A stretch of DNA of 64,000 nucleotides from Isotricha intestinalis. Its lineage: Eukaryota; Ciliophora; Litostomatea; Vestibuliferida; Isotrichidae. Shown here one piece after another: positions 9,889 to 21,958 of the stretch. The DNA is taken from the NCBI GenBank assembly GCA_023807065.1, contig JAJJLU010003463.1, positions 1 through 64,000 of the forward strand. The letters are read 5' to 3'. Every line of letters starts with the position of its first letter. Within the stretch, counting starts at the first letter, position 1. Position numbers and translations under genes: made by a program. The notes below the pieces were generated by a model. It worked only from the letters and a program-made list of their open reading frames with translations, was not told the origin of the DNA and made no database searches.

Positions 9889-11394
9889 TTAAAGATAAAC
9901 CTTTTCGAGTGGTTCACTTTTATCACTAATTTTAATAATTCCAGTTTCAAACCAAATTTCAAAAGCAGGAGTAAGACCAGGAGGAACATTATTAAAAGCA
10001 ACACCTAAATAAATATCATTTTTATAAAAAGCCAAAGTTCTTTTTTCTTGATTATATTCAAAAGCAAATTTAGTTTCATAATCTTCAAAATTACATCCAT
10101 ATTTATTTTTACAACAATTTTGATTTCCATTTTCATCATTTTTAACTAATTTTCCATTCCAAACATCCCAATAAAAAGAAGAAGGAGAATCTTTCCAAAA
10201 AGTACTTAATAAAAAAGGTTTAGTATATTTAGTATAATCAACTAGTCCTAAAAATAAAAGTGATTTATTTTTACATGGTATTGTTATTATTACTTTAAAT
10301 TCTAAATATGGATTATATGAATTTAATCCTGGCTTAATAAATACTACTCCATGATTAGTTGAATTTTTCTTTAATATTGTATGAGATTTATCTAATGTAA
10401 ATGTACTTGAACACCATTTTGGATCAAATTCAAATTGAGCTTTTTTTCTTATTAATGGAATTTTCCAAAAATTTAATTCTGAAAAAAAATCTCTTTCTTC
10501 ATTTATATTTTTAAATAATGGAAGGGTTGAATTCCTTAAATAATGTAACATTAATTTAAAATTTTCTCCGTTTCTATCTATGAAATATTTTCCGTTTTTT
10601 TTTGGAAGTTTTATTGTTCCATTAAAACATAATGATAATACTGAATTTGGATATTTTAATAATGTTCCTCTTGTTGTTGTTGTTTCTATTGTTCCTCCTA
10701 TATTTAATTCTATTATATCAGTTTCTTTTAATTTTTCATTTTTTATTTTTAATATTTTCCTCATTTCTTCTTTTTTATTTTTGTGTTGTTTTAAAAATTC
10801 TTTTTCAAATTTTTTAAAACTTCTTTTTGATTGAAGTAATTTTTCCTTTTCTTCTTTTATTTTCTGTCTATATTTAAAAAAATAAAAATAATTAAAATTA
10901 TATTTACTTTTCATTATTTAAAAATTCTCCTATATTATTTGTTATTTCATCAATATTAGTACCAATTTGAATTGGATAATAATATCTATCATAATTATTA
11001 TCATAAAAATTTTCTTCACTATCATCATCTCCAAAATTTGAATCACTATTAATATTATTATAATTATTATAATTATTGTAATAATAATTATTATAATTAT
11101 TATAATTATTCTGTTCTAACATTTGAGCAAAAGGAAATCTTAAACTTGGATATTGAATATAATCATTTCTTATTTGAGGAAATGGTAAAATATTATTATT
11201 ATTATAATTTATAAAATTATCTACATTTGATGCTTCATTTTGAACTAAAATAAAATTATAATATATTTTTTACCGAAATCTTCTGAAGATGATTCTATTG
11301 AATGATATTGACTTTGTAAATACTTATTTTCATCTGATTCTGATAATAATGAATTATTTTGGTCGTTTTGATTATTTTGAAATGAATTTGACAT
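9889..11394 (-). CDS. BTB/T1 (KCTD-type) plus SPRY-like protein, three exons
   Basis: The exons are 11394-11274, 11244-10908 and 10867-9889, joined over introns of 29 nt (11245-11273) and 40 nt (10868-10907). Both introns are GTAAA...TAG, and the phases (1, then 2) rebuild a 478-residue protein. Exons 1 and 2 encode a disordered Asn/Tyr-rich leader beginning MSNSFQNNQN. A helix follows, then a potassium-channel-tetramerisation BTB fold from about residue 203 (DIIELNIGGTIETTTTRGTL, DRNGENFKLMLHYLRN). From about 305 to 475 there is a SPRY/B30.2-like sandwich (SLLFLGLVDYTKY, RTLAFYKNDIYLGVAFNNVP). KCTD-type BTB proteins oligomerise and often act as cullin-3 adaptors, with the SPRY domain binding target. 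That role is inferred here. A one-exon reading from 10914 would start with intron sequence. Confidence 0.85.
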
Positions 11395-11550
11395 TTTTTT
11401 GTTTTTTTTATTAATCAAATCATTTATTAATTATACAAATACAATTTATCTTTTTTTTTGATAAAAAAAATAATTAAAAAAATAAAAATTAATGTTATAT
11501 TAACACTTCATTTTTTTATATTTAATAAAAATTCCTTAATTAGGATTTGG

Positions 11551-13056
11551 TCAACCTTCATTTTTAGTAGTATATTTATAAGTTGTTTTAATGTTTGTTG
11601 TTGTGATTTTTCTGCCCTCTTCATCATATGTAACAGTAACTTTTTTTTCTCTATTTATTATTTCTTTTTTGACTTCTTGACTTGAATCTTTACTTGTTTC
11701 AATTTGGTCAATTGGTTTATTTTGGTAATTATAAGTAATTTGTTTATTTTCTTGATTTTGTAATTCTGGATTATTTTTTATTATTATTTTTTTCTTTTCT
11801 TCATCAGTAATTTTACTTTTGAAAATTTCTTGAGAAAATTTCGTTGCTGGAATATTAGTACAATCACTTAAATTTTTAGGAACAGAACTATAATATCTTC
11901 CCAAATATCTCAATCTTATTAAGCAATAATTAAATTCAAATTTAAAAGTATCTTTAATATCAACAACTTCAAAACAAGAATAAGGGAAAAATAAAACTTC
12001 TTCTCTTTCAGGGAAAAAAGAATATTCACATATATCAACATTGGTTGCACATTTAGAATCAATATTATTTCCACTTGAAATTTGAAAAAGAACAAGTTTT
12101 TCATTATTTTTCATATTATCTTTATTTTTTTTCATTAATTGAAAAGCACAATCTCTATTTAAACTAAAAGAAAGAAAAATTTTACTAAAACAATAAGCAC
12201 CAGGTAAATTAGGAGATTTATATTTTAAAAATTCATTAATTTGATCAAATTCTTGATTAGAAATTTTTCCACCTTTATATAATGAAAAATCAATTGAAGA
12301 TTGAAGATATTGTTGATCAAGAGCATAATATAATAATCTAACATAAACATCAAAATTATTTCCAACTTGATTTCTTAAATTCTCATTTACAATTTCAGAA
12401 AATTCAATTTTTGAAAATAATCTTAACCAATATTTAACTATTACTTCAATTGGAATTGAATCTTTAAAAGTTTGATTTAATAACTTTCTAAAATCATTAT
12501 CATTTGAATTTCCAAAATTTATATGAAGAAATATATTAAATTTATATATTTCTTCATTACTTGGTTTTGACATTAATTGATGATAATTTATTGGAAGATA
12601 TAAAGATTCTATTCTTTCACAATATTCAAAAATAAATTTTTCATTTCTAGAAAAATAATCTAATAAACTATCAATTTCTAAAAATTTTTTTATTTCATTA
12701 AATTCATTTATTTGTTCAAATATTAAATGTCTTTGAAAAAAAGGTAAGATATTTGTTTCATTTCTTATTTTATCAATATTTTTTTTATCTGAAAATATTA
12801 TCACTTCAGGAATTACTTTTAATTTTTTTAAATTATTTTTTATCATTTTAAAGAATTCTTCAAAATATTCTCCACTTAAAATAACTTTTGTTGGATTAAA
12901 ATTTATTGATAAAAGTTCATTAAATCCTTCTTCTACTTTATCATAAGGAAATAATTTATAGTTTCCAACAGCTTTTATTTGATTAATTAATTCATCAAAT
13001 TGTAAAGTTCTAATATTTGAATCAATCCAAATTAATGTTTGTTCAGTTTCACTCAT
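11551..13056 (-). CDS. Receiver-like N-domain fused to an ADP-ribosyltransferase-like domain
   Basis: 501 residues. Residues 1-100 (LIWIDSNIRTLQFDELINQI, VILSGEYFEEFF, IPEVIIFSD) have the alternating strand/helix pattern of a flavodoxin-like or receiver-like domain seen next to ART domains in some protists. Residues about 180-370 match the R-S-E class of mono-ADP-ribosyltransferases: a first-strand motif SLYKGGKI with Lys261 where Arg is usual, the Ser motif FLSFS at 294-298, and an E-x-E turn in FFPEREEVLFFP (Glu350, Glu352). The enzyme class transfers ADP-ribose from NAD+ to protein side chains. With Lys for Arg, activity is uncertain. The C-terminal 130 residues are charged and disordered. 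There is no signal peptide, so it is probably cytosolic or nuclear. Confidence 0.7.
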   Translation of the reverse strand: MSETEQTLIWIDSNIRTLQFDELINQIKAVGNYKLFPYDKVEEGFNELLSINFNPTKVILSGEYFEEFFKMIKNNLKKLKVIPEVIIFSDKKNIDKIRNETNILPFFQRHLIFEQINEFNEIKKFLEIDSLLDYFSRNEKFIFEYCERIESLYLPINYHQLMSKPSNEEIYKFNIFLHINFGNSNDNDFRKLLNQTFKDSIPIEVIVKYWLRLFSKIEFSEIVNENLRNQVGNNFDVYVRLLYYALDQQYLQSSIDFSLYKGGKISNQEFDQINEFLKYKSPNLPGAYCFSKIFLSFSLNRDCAFQLMKKNKDNMKNNEKLVLFQISSGNNIDSKCATNVDICEYSFFPEREEVLFFPYSCFEVVDIKDTFKFEFNYCLIRLRYLGRYYSSVPKNLSDCTNIPATKFSQEIFKSKITDEEKKKIIIKNNPELQNQENKQITYNYQNKPIDQIETSKDSSQEVKKEIINREKKVTVTYDEEGRKITTTNIKTTYKYTTKNEG

Positions 13057-13156
13057 TTAATATTAATATAATGTTTCATAAAATATCTAATTTAATAAAA
13101 ATAAATTTTTTTCAACCAAATAAAACATCTAAATATATATATAAAAATAAAAAAAA

Positions 13157-16100
13157 ATGTCCAAAAAAGAATTAATAGAAAAAGAGGAAGCAATTCCTTT
13201 TTTAATCTACGATTCGAATTCAAAAAGTAAAAACCCCAAAAAACAATAAAATATATAACTTTTTAAAAAAAAATAGTATTTACATTAACATCTGAGAGTG
13301 AGGAAGTGATAAAATCAATAGAAGGTGATTTTGGAGTGATATCTGTAGCCGGGATGTACAGAACAGGAAAATCATATTTACTGAACAGAATGTTACTAAA
13401 TAAATCGAAAGGATTTTCAGTAGGACCGACAGTAAATCCATGTACAAAAGGACTTTGGATTTGGTCAAAACCAATATATGGAATATCTGAAAAAGGAAAA
13501 AGAATACCAATATTATTAATTGATACTGAAGGATTTGGTGCTTTAGATACTGATTCTAATCATGATATTAGAATTTTCACTTTAGCTATTCTTCTTTCTT
13601 CTTATTTCATTTATAATTCAATTGGCTCTATTGATGAAAATGCTCTCACTAATTTAAATTTCGTTATTAATTTAACTAAATTTATTCATTTGAAAAATGG
13701 AGATCAATTAAATAATCCTGAAGAATTAAGTTTCTTATTCCCTTCTTTTCTATGGGTTTTAAGAGACTTTTCTCTTCAGTTAATTGATGAAAATGGAAAT
13801 GATATTTCTTCTAAAGAATATTTAGAAAAAATTCTTGAAGGAAATAAAAATGCTAATGATCCTAAAAATAAGATTAGAAAATTAATTAAAACTTATTTTA
13901 AAGACAGAGATTGTTTCACTATGATAAGGCCATTAATGAATGAAGGTCAATTACAAAATTTAGAAGATTTACCTTTGGAAAAATTACGTCCTGATTTCTT
14001 AGAACAAGTTTTAAATTTAAAGAAGAAAGTTTTAGGAAGAGTGAAAATAAAAAGTTTAAATGGAAAAGCATTAAATAGTGAAATGTATATCAATTTAATA
14101 AAAAATCTAATTGAAGCAATAAATTCAGGAAATGTTCCAAATATAGAAAATACTTGGATGTCAATGTGTAGAGTTGAATCATATAAAGCTTTTGAAGAAG
14201 CTGAAAGTTTATATGAAAATTATCTTAAGGAAAATTTAGGAAATTCAGATGAAACTTTAGAAGAAATTCATAAAGAAGCAAAAAAACTAGCTTTTGATTT
14301 ATTTAAAAAAAAAAGTTTAGGTGATGCTGCTAATGAATATGGTAAACAATTAAAATTAAAAATTAAAGAAAAATATTCTTATTATTCTAAATTACAAGAT
14401 GAAGAAAATAAAGGAAAAATTATTAGAGTTTTAAATAAATGGTATTCTATTATTGAGTCAAGAATTCAAAATAATGAATTTAAAAGTATTGATGAAATTA
14501 ATAATGATTTTATTTCTTTGGAAGAAAAATTAAATGAAACTTTTCCTAATTTTCAAGGAAAAAGTGAATTATTTAATGATTTTAAAAATAAAATTATTTC
14601 TTTTGCAGGACAATATTTTTCATTAAAAGCAGATTCAGAAAAAAAATATATTCAAGAACAAAATGAACAAAAAATTCAAAAATTAACAATAGATTTAGAA
14701 ACAGTGAAAGCCAATTATGAAAAAGAAAATGAAAAAAAACAAATAATATTAAAGCAAAATAAAAACCAAATAACAGATTTAAAAGATGAAATAAATCAAT
14801 TAAAAGAAAATTTAGCAGTTACTGAAAAAGAAAAGGAAATTTCAGTAAATAATTTTAATAATCAATTAACAAGATTAAAAGAAGATTATGAGAGAAAATT
14901 AAAAGAATTAAATAATAAAAGAAATATTAACGAAGAAAAGCAAAAACAAGCAGAAAGAAAATTTATAAAAATAAAAGCAGAAAGTGAAAAAGAAAAAGCT
15001 TTATTAAATCAAAAAATAACTCATTTAACTAAACAAATTGAAGATTATTCAAAAAGAGAAAAAGAAACAAAACAAGAAATAAATTCTCAATTAAAAGAAC
15101 AGTCTATTGCTTATAAAGATAAAGTAGATAAATATGAAAAAAATATAAAAAATTTAAATATTGAAAATGATAATTTAAAAGAAAAAATTCTTGATTTAGA
15201 AAGTAATATTCAAAATGTTGAAATGCAATTTCAAAATGAAAAAAATAAAAATGAAGAGTTAATAAATAAAACAAATAAAGAAATAAATGATTTAAATAAT
15301 AAATTAACTTCATTAAAAAAAAAAACAAATGAAGAAAGAGAAAAATTAGAAAATGAAAATAATAATAAAATAAATGAATTAACTTCAGAATTAAATTCTC
15401 TTCAATTAAAATTAGAAGAATCAGAAATTAAACAAAAAAAAATTGAAGATACTTCAAAAACAAATTTATCAAAAATGGAAAGAGAAAATGCTATTTTAAA
15501 ACAAGAAAATCAATTATTAAAAAATCAAAATGAAGAATTAAACAATAGAATAAATGAACAAAAAATTTATTATGACAATATTATTCAAAACTTAGAAAAT
15601 AAAGCTTTTTCTGTTGATCATGAAGAATTTCAAAAAAACATTGATGAAATTAAACTTTATTATGAAGAAGAAAAAAAGAAATTAGAAAGTTCTTTTGATA
15701 AAGTAAAATTAAATTTAAATAATCAAATTGATAAATTAACTGATTCTTTAAATAAAAATGAAATAAATTTAAAAAATTTAAAAGATGAATTAAATAATAA
15801 TAAGAAAGAATCAAAAAATATAATTGATAAATTAAAAAAAGAAAATTTAAATTTAACAGAAGAGAAAAACAAATTAAATTCTTCAGTAAATGAAAATAAT
15901 AAAAAATTAAATGAAAAATATAAAAATTCGATTTCTGAAATGGAAAAAAAATTAGAAGAAAAAGAAAATTTACATCAAGAAGAAATAATTCAATTAAATA
16001 AAAAATCAGAAGAAACTTTAAATCAATTAAAAATATTATTTGAAACAGAGAAAAAAAGATTAGAAGAAAAATTAAAAGAAGAAAAAGTAAAAAATGAAAA

Positions 16101-18003
16101 AAAAATATCTTCATTAATAGAAGATTATGAAAATAAATTAAAAGATCAAGAAAACGAATTAAAAGAAGAAAATGAAAATTTACAAAATAATTTTAATGAT
16201 TTAAACCAAGGTCATAATCAATTTGTAACAAATGCAGAACATGAATTTGAAATGTTAAATCAAAAAATAATAACTTTAAATTCTGCTTTAAAAGAAGCAA
16301 AAGATAATTTAAATTTAGAAACAGAAAAAAATAAAAATAATTTAGATCAATTAAATGATCAATTTAACAATGAAAGATTAAATTTACAAAATAAAATTGA
16401 TAATGTTAATGATGATTTAAATAATAAAGAAAAAGAATTTGCAGCTATGAATTCTAAAAAAGAACAATTAGAAAAAATAATTGAAGATAAAAATTTTTTA
16501 ATTAACCAAATGAAAGAAGAATATTCAAAAGAAAAAGAAGAATTAAATTTGAAATATGAAGAATTAAAAAATAAATATAATGAATTAAATGATGGTTCAA
16601 TGATGAATAATTTAAATTACACAAAAGATAATGCTTTATTAAAACAACAAATTGAATATTTAAATAAAAAAAATGAAGAAACTTCTAAAATCATTGAAAA
16701 TAATCAAAAAAGATATGAAGAAAGATTATTTGCTTTAAGAACAGAAATTGAAAAAGAATTAAATGAAAAATTTGAAAGAATAAAAAAAGAAAAAAATGAT
16801 TTAGAAAGTAAATTATTAAGTAAAAAAAAAGAAATTAAAGAATTAGAACAATCATTTTCAAAACAAAATCAATTAATAATAAAAGACAAAGAAAATTTAA
16901 CAGAAAAATTAAATAATTTACAAAAAAATTATAATGAATTAAATGAAAATTTTAATAATGAAAGAACTCAAAATGAAAAGCAAATAAATATATTAACACA
17001 AGAGAATAATTCATTTAAAAGTAATTTAAATTCAAATGAAAAATCAATGAAAAGTAAAATTGCAGAATTAGAAACATTATTAATGGATAAAACATCTCAA
17101 TATGAAAAAGCTCAAATATTATGGGAAGGAAAAATTAAATTTATAGAACAACAAAGAGATAATTTAAAAAAAGAACAATTAGATTCAAATAAAAGATTTG
17201 AAGTTATGTTAGAAACAATTCAAAAAAAAAATAATTCTGAAAAAGAAAGATTAGAATCTTCAACTCAAAATTCATTAACAAATTTAGAACAAAAATATAA
17301 TAAACAAATAAAAGATATTCAAGATAATCATAATAAATTATATACAGAATTATTAAATAATAATAAAGATTTAGAAAAAGAATTAAAGTTATTAAGATTA
17401 GAAAATGAAATGACTAAAAATAAAAATTTTAATCCTGGAGATTTAACAAAAAAATTAGATGAAATAAATAAAGAAAAAGAAAAATTAAAACAAAGAGAAG
17501 AAGCAATTAAAAATGAATATGATAATAAATTTGCAGATTTAATGTCTTCAACAGATAAAGATAAAGAAGTTTTAAAAAAAAGAATTTCAGATATAGAAAA
17601 AAGTTTAAGAGAAGCTGAAGGAAAAAGAGGATCTTTATTATTAGAATTAGAAAAAGAAAAAGCAAAATGGAATATAGAAAAAGATAATTTAACTAATAAA
17701 TATAATGAATTAAATGATAAATTAATATCTCTTGAAAGAAGAAATGAACAATTATTAAGAGAAAATGAAAAATTAATTAATGAAAAAAATATGTTAAGGA
17801 AAATTAATATGAAAAATGATTCTAAATATTCTTTAATGTATAGAGATGGAAGTTCAATTTTAAGTAATTCTATTATTAATACTAATTCTAATAATTATCC
17901 AAATCAAATGTATAGAATGTTAGATATTAATGATAATAACAATGTTAATGATAGTAATATTAATACTGGAAATAAAGGAAAAAAAAATAATGATGGGAAA
18001 TAA
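13157..18003 (+). CDS. Guanylate-binding-protein (GBP) family large GTPase with very long coiled coil
   Basis: Two exons, 13157-13226 and 13277-18003, are joined over a 50-nt GTAAA...TAG intron (13227-13276, phase 1). They give a 1,598-residue protein. The joint restores the family N-terminus AIPFLIYDSNSKIFTLT ahead of the GTPase core, so the GTG at 13306 is not the start. Core motifs are the P-loop GMYRTGKS (49-56), switch-2 DTEGFG (106-111) and the GBP-type base motif LRD (about residue 185). The GBP helical segment follows (YINLIKNLIEAINSGNVPNI, TWMSMCR). From about 480 to 1,530 there is nearly continuous heptad coiled coil. The tail is Asn-rich. Typical animal GBPs are about 590 residues, so the coiled coil more than doubles the length. 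GBPs assemble on membranes upon GTP binding. No CaaX tail is present here. Confidence 0.92.
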
Positions 18004-18181
18004 ATTAAAAGTTCATTCTTTTTTATATAGAATTATTGATAAATGTTTGTTTTTTTTATTATTTTATTTTTGAAGATAATGAATGATAGATTCTTTTTAT
18101 TTTTTATAAAAATCTAAACTTTTTTTTATTTAAATTTTCAAATAATTTATTCTTTAATTTTAATATCAAAAATATTTGAAA

Positions 18182-20113
18182 ATGAATGAAGAATTTATAA
18201 TTCCTGAAAAACCAGAAAATCCCTTTGAACAAATTGAAATATCAATATTTAAAGAAGAAATAATTCAACATTTAACAGATTGTTTTGAAAAAGTAAACAA
18301 ATAATTTATAAATAATTAGATAAACTCTGAGAAAAAAAGGAAAGAAAATAAAAAGATAATAATAATGAGTAAAAAGTTAATTAAAAAGATGAATTTTTTT
18401 TTGACTCCATCAATATTAGAAAAGTATGGATATGATAGAAAAGTATATATATTAGAAAATTGTCCATATAATATAGAAGCAACAAGAATAATATATATAA
18501 TTCCAAGAACAAGGGAATTTTTTCCAATAATGAATGAACAATATGATTTAATGTATAATAAAGTTCAACTTGAAAAAAAAAAAGGAAATTATCATTATCC
18601 AGAAACTTTATTTTCAATTTTAATGTATCCTCAAGTTGATTTAAATATTATTGAACCAGTAAATTCTGATAAAAAATTAAATCAATTAAATTTCAGAGAA
18701 GGTTATTCATTCTATAATTTACCTTTAGATATTTTTCCTTTAGATTATGATTTATTATCTTTAGAAGATGAAGAAAGTTTCCAAGATTTATATCTTAAAA
18801 ATGATATTTCTTCTTTAGTTAGATTAAGTGAAGTTATTACTGAATTTGAAATTTTATTTGGAAAAATACAAAATTTTTATTATAAAGGTGATAAAGCTAA
18901 ATCTTTATATAATATTATTTTAAGAAAAGAAGATGAAGAAAATATTACAAAAGAAAATATTATTAATGAAGAAATTTTAGCTTGTGTTATGATAGATCGA
19001 AATGTTGATTTTATTACTCCTTTTGCAAGTCAATTTAATTATCAAGGAATAATTGATGATATATTTAATATAGAATTAAATTCAATTGAAGTTGATTCAA
19101 ATATAATTGATTCAGTAGATAAAAAAAATAAAGTGATTTTCTTAGATAATAGAGATCCATTATATTATATGATAAAAGATTATAATTTTAATAAAATAAG
19201 AATTTTTTTACCAAAAAGATTAAAATCTCATTCTTTGATATTAGAATCAGGGAAACAATTAGATGATTATAAAAAAATATCAAAAAATTTAACTTTAGTA
19301 AAGCAAATTCAAAATGAAAGAAATTCCTTAACAAATCATATAGATATAGCTCAACATATTTCCAAAATAATATCTCATCCTTCTTTTAAAAGAAGATTAC
19401 AATTAGAACAAATAATGTTATCAGCAGAATTTGAAAATGAAGAATTATATGAATATTATGAAAATGAAATTGGAAAAAAAGGTGATTTATATTCTATTTT
19501 AAAAATGTTTATTATTCATTGTCAAGTCACAGGAGGACCTAAAGAAAAAATATATAATAAATTAAAAAAAGATATTTCTTTAACTTATGGTTTTCAAAAT
19601 TTAATTCTATGGAATAATTTAGAAAAAATAAAGATGATAAAGAAAAAAGATGGTAATGATTATTATAAACTATTAAAGAAAAAATTAGAATTAATTAATC
19701 ATGAAGTTAATGTTTATGAACCAAACGATCCTTCATATGTTTTTGGAGGTTATTGTCCTCTTTCAGTAAAAATAATAGAAAATATATTTAAGAAAGGATG
19801 GAATGGAATTAAAGAATATTTAAATAAAATAAATGGAGAAATGTTTTATCCTGAAGATGAAAGTTTAATTATTAATCCTAAATATAATTCTAATATTGTT
19901 TTATTAGTTTTTATTGGAGGAATTAGTTATTCTGAAATTGCTTGTATTAGATATTTAAATAAGGAATTCCCTAAAATTAGATTTATTATTTTAAGTACTT
20001 GTATTATCAATTCTCAAAGAATTTTTGATAATTTAAAGATCAATGTTCTTCAAAAAGATTTTTATTCATTAAATGATTTTCAAAATAATTTAAAAGAAGA
20101 AGCATTTGAATAA
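18182..20113 (+). CDS. VPS33: VPS33 (Sec1/Munc18 family), HOPS/CORVET subunit, two exons
   Basis: Exons 18182-18292 and 18320-20113 are joined over a 27-nt GTAAA...TAG intron (18293-18319, phase 0). The 634-residue product is of normal VPS33 length. The first exon supplies the helix EEIIQHLTDCFEK. The second continues KKIIIMSKKLIKKMNFFLTP, which matches the family's KK-hydrophobic strand plus L-x-P. Sec1 landmarks follow: YILENCPYNIEATRIIYIIP, ILACVMIDRNVDFITPFASQ (the DR.vD..TP signature), a tether region, PSYVFGGYCPLSVKIIE (FVFGGYAPLSVRL-like, diagnostic of VPS33) and VLLVFIGGISYSEIACIRYL. VPS33 templates SNARE assembly for fusion at late endosomes and lysosomes. Confidence 0.93.
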
Positions 20114-20181
20114 GTTTATTTAATTTTTTTATTTGCTTAAAAAAATAACAAAAATTATCTTTTAAAAATATAAATAAAAAA

Positions 20182-20610
20182 ATGGAATACAAAAAATATA
20201 GAATGGAAACGTATATTAAAACAATATATGATAACAATACAATGTTAAAAAATCAAAATTGTTATAATTTTTTATTAAATTATATGATAAAATTGGATGA
20301 CAAAAAATATGATAAAGAATTGGATATTGAAAATGAAATCAAACTAAAACAACAAATAGCAATAGAAAAAAAATATTATATTAATGATTTTTCTTCTGAA
20401 AATTATTCAACTCAATTTTCAACACAATATATAAATTCTTCATTTGACTTCTTAAATAATGATAATATTGATGAAACAAATTTTGAAAATGAAAAAAAAG
20501 AAGAAATCAAAGAATTAGCAGAAAATATAATGGAAGAAATTATAAATCAAGAATTCAATGTCAGGTTATTTATCAGTATGTTTATGAATGAATTTTACTA
20601 TAGGAATTAA
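20182..20610 (+). CDS. Hypothetical protein, 142 aa
   Basis: The ATG at 20182 follows an A-rich stretch typical of starts in this window and opens an intact frame to TAA at 20608. The product is helical and acidic. A Ser/Thr/Tyr-rich middle (FSTQYINSSFDFL) is followed by a helix (EEIKELAENIMEEIINQEF) and an aromatic C-terminus (FMNEFYYRN). I recognise no domain. It lies 68 nt after VPS33 on the same strand, and nothing links the two functionally. Confidence 0.5.
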   Translation: MEYKKYRMETYIKTIYDNNTMLKNQNCYNFLLNYMIKLDDKKYDKELDIENEIKLKQQIAIEKKYYINDFSSENYSTQFSTQYINSSFDFLNNDNIDETNFENEKKEEIKELAENIMEEIINQEFNVRLFISMFMNEFYYRN

Positions 20611-21238
20611 TTATTCCTCTAAAGTAATATTTTCAATATAATCAATATTATTATATATAATACTTTTAAAATAAAAAGGATATATTTTTGTAAAATTAAA
20701 TAAAAAAAAATTGACTCTTCTTTTCCTGATTCAACTCCATTCTTTTTTAAATCAAGATTACTAAAACTATATATAATTTTTTCTTTATATTATTCTTTAA
20801 TTTTTATTATCAAAAATATAAAATTTTAAATTTATATTGTAAATTCTCTAAATTGTATTGACATTCATCTTTTTCTTCTTCATTATGTTATAACTTTAAA
20901 GAAAACAAATAACGCATTTACAAATTTTCAAAAACAATTTAAATCAGTAAATAATTAAGAAAAAAGAATTTATTAATTATGGAGAAGTTTTCTTATAAAT
21001 CAATCAATATTTGATCAAGAAATAAAAGGTATATATATATTTTTGAAAAATAAGAAAATCCTTTTACATTAATTAAATTTTAATTATTATCATTATTTAT
21101 TAAATGAATGATGTTTAGTGAATTCATTAGATTTATTTATTTACATTTATAGGTTATTAATAATTTTCTAATTTTTTTTAATTAAACTTAAAAAGTAATA
21201 ATATTTTATTTTTTTTAAAATGAGGAATTTATTTATTT
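20611..21238. other. Gene-poor stretch between convergent genes
   Basis: No intact gene is seen. A short plus-strand piece around 20890-21005 would read as a protein-like segment (RIYKFSKTI, LLIMEKFSYKSI) if TAA is skipped, but random A+T-rich DNA gives this often. A near-match of about 25 nt, ATATTTGATCAAGAAATAAA (about 21007), recurs as ATATTTATCAAGAAAATAAA near 22285 in the next intergenic region. Confidence 0.4.
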
Positions 21239-21958
21239 TTAATTATCAGGATTTTCTCTTTTTCTTTTTAAATAACGTTCTCTATATTGATTTATTAGTT
21301 CTTCTCTTGTTAAATTTTGATCTTTTTTTTCTTCAACTTTGTCTTTGTAATAATTATTTATTATTTTTTCTCTATTTGCAATTTTTCTTATTTCTTTTTC
21401 ATCAAATTTTCTGAAATTTTTTTGATATTCTTTTTTTCTTTTTTCAAAATCTTTAACTTGGATGTCATCATTTTTTTCAAAATAAGAATCATTATCATTT
21501 CTTTCTTTATTATTTAATTTTAAGTTAATTTCATTTAATTTTTTTTGATAATTTTGTGTAATAAATACAGGTAAATCATCTAAATTTTTTCCTGTTTCAT
21601 TTTTATATTTTTCTTTTTCAACTTTGAGAATATTTTTATTTCTTTCTATTTTTCTTAATTCTGCTTTTTCTATAATTTTATTCATATATTTTATTTGAGA
21701 AGAATTTTTTTTTTTTCTCTCTTTTTCAATTTTTTTATTTAATTGAATTTTATCATATTCTTCATCATAATTAAAAACTTCTTGTTTTAAATTTTCATTT
21801 TTTTCTTCTAAAGAAAATAATTCATCATTAACATTATTTTTATAATTTTCTTCTTCTTCATTTTCTGATGAAGATTCTTTATCTCTTATTTTTGGAATAA
21901 ATTTTTTAGTGTTAATTTTATTCAAATTAAAACCAATTTTAATTTTTTCTCTATTCAT
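21239..21958 (-). CDS. NSRP1: NSRP1/CCDC55-like nuclear speckle splicing regulator
   Basis: 239 residues, rich in Lys/Glu. The conserved N-terminal region of the CCDC55 family is present in order: a start with GFNLNKI (family: K.gL.l.kk), VFNYDEEYDKIQLNKKIEKE (yDevyD.mk), SSQIKYMNKIIEKAELRKIE (pKYi..Ll.aAe.Rk.e), and then EKYKNETGKNLDDLPVFITQ followed by NYQKKLNE (f.d.e.FvT.aYkkkL.e). The C-terminus is an RE/RK-rich coiled coil ending YRERYLKRKRENPDN. Animal NSRP1 is longer and has an RS-like tail. This is a minimal form. The expected role is alternative splicing or spliceosome association in the nucleus. Confidence 0.82.
   Translation of the reverse strand: MNREKIKIGFNLNKINTKKFIPKIRDKESSSENEEEENYKNNVNDELFSLEEKNENLKQEVFNYDEEYDKIQLNKKIEKERKKKNSSQIKYMNKIIEKAELRKIERNKNILKVEKEKYKNETGKNLDDLPVFITQNYQKKLNEINLKLNNKERNDNDSYFEKNDDIQVKDFEKRKKEYQKNFRKFDEKEIRKIANREKIINNYYKDKVEEKKDQNLTREELINQYRERYLKRKRENPDN

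Noticed and set aside
13306..13308. GTG as the start of the GBP gene
   Set aside because: The conserved GBP N-terminus continues upstream and is restored by a GTAAA...TAG intron from the ATG at 13157.
15104..16114. Hydrophobic minus-strand frames opposite the GBP coiled coil
   Set aside because: They are antisense shadows of Lys/Glu/Asn-rich coding sequence, all Leu/Phe/Ile/Tyr, with no homology.
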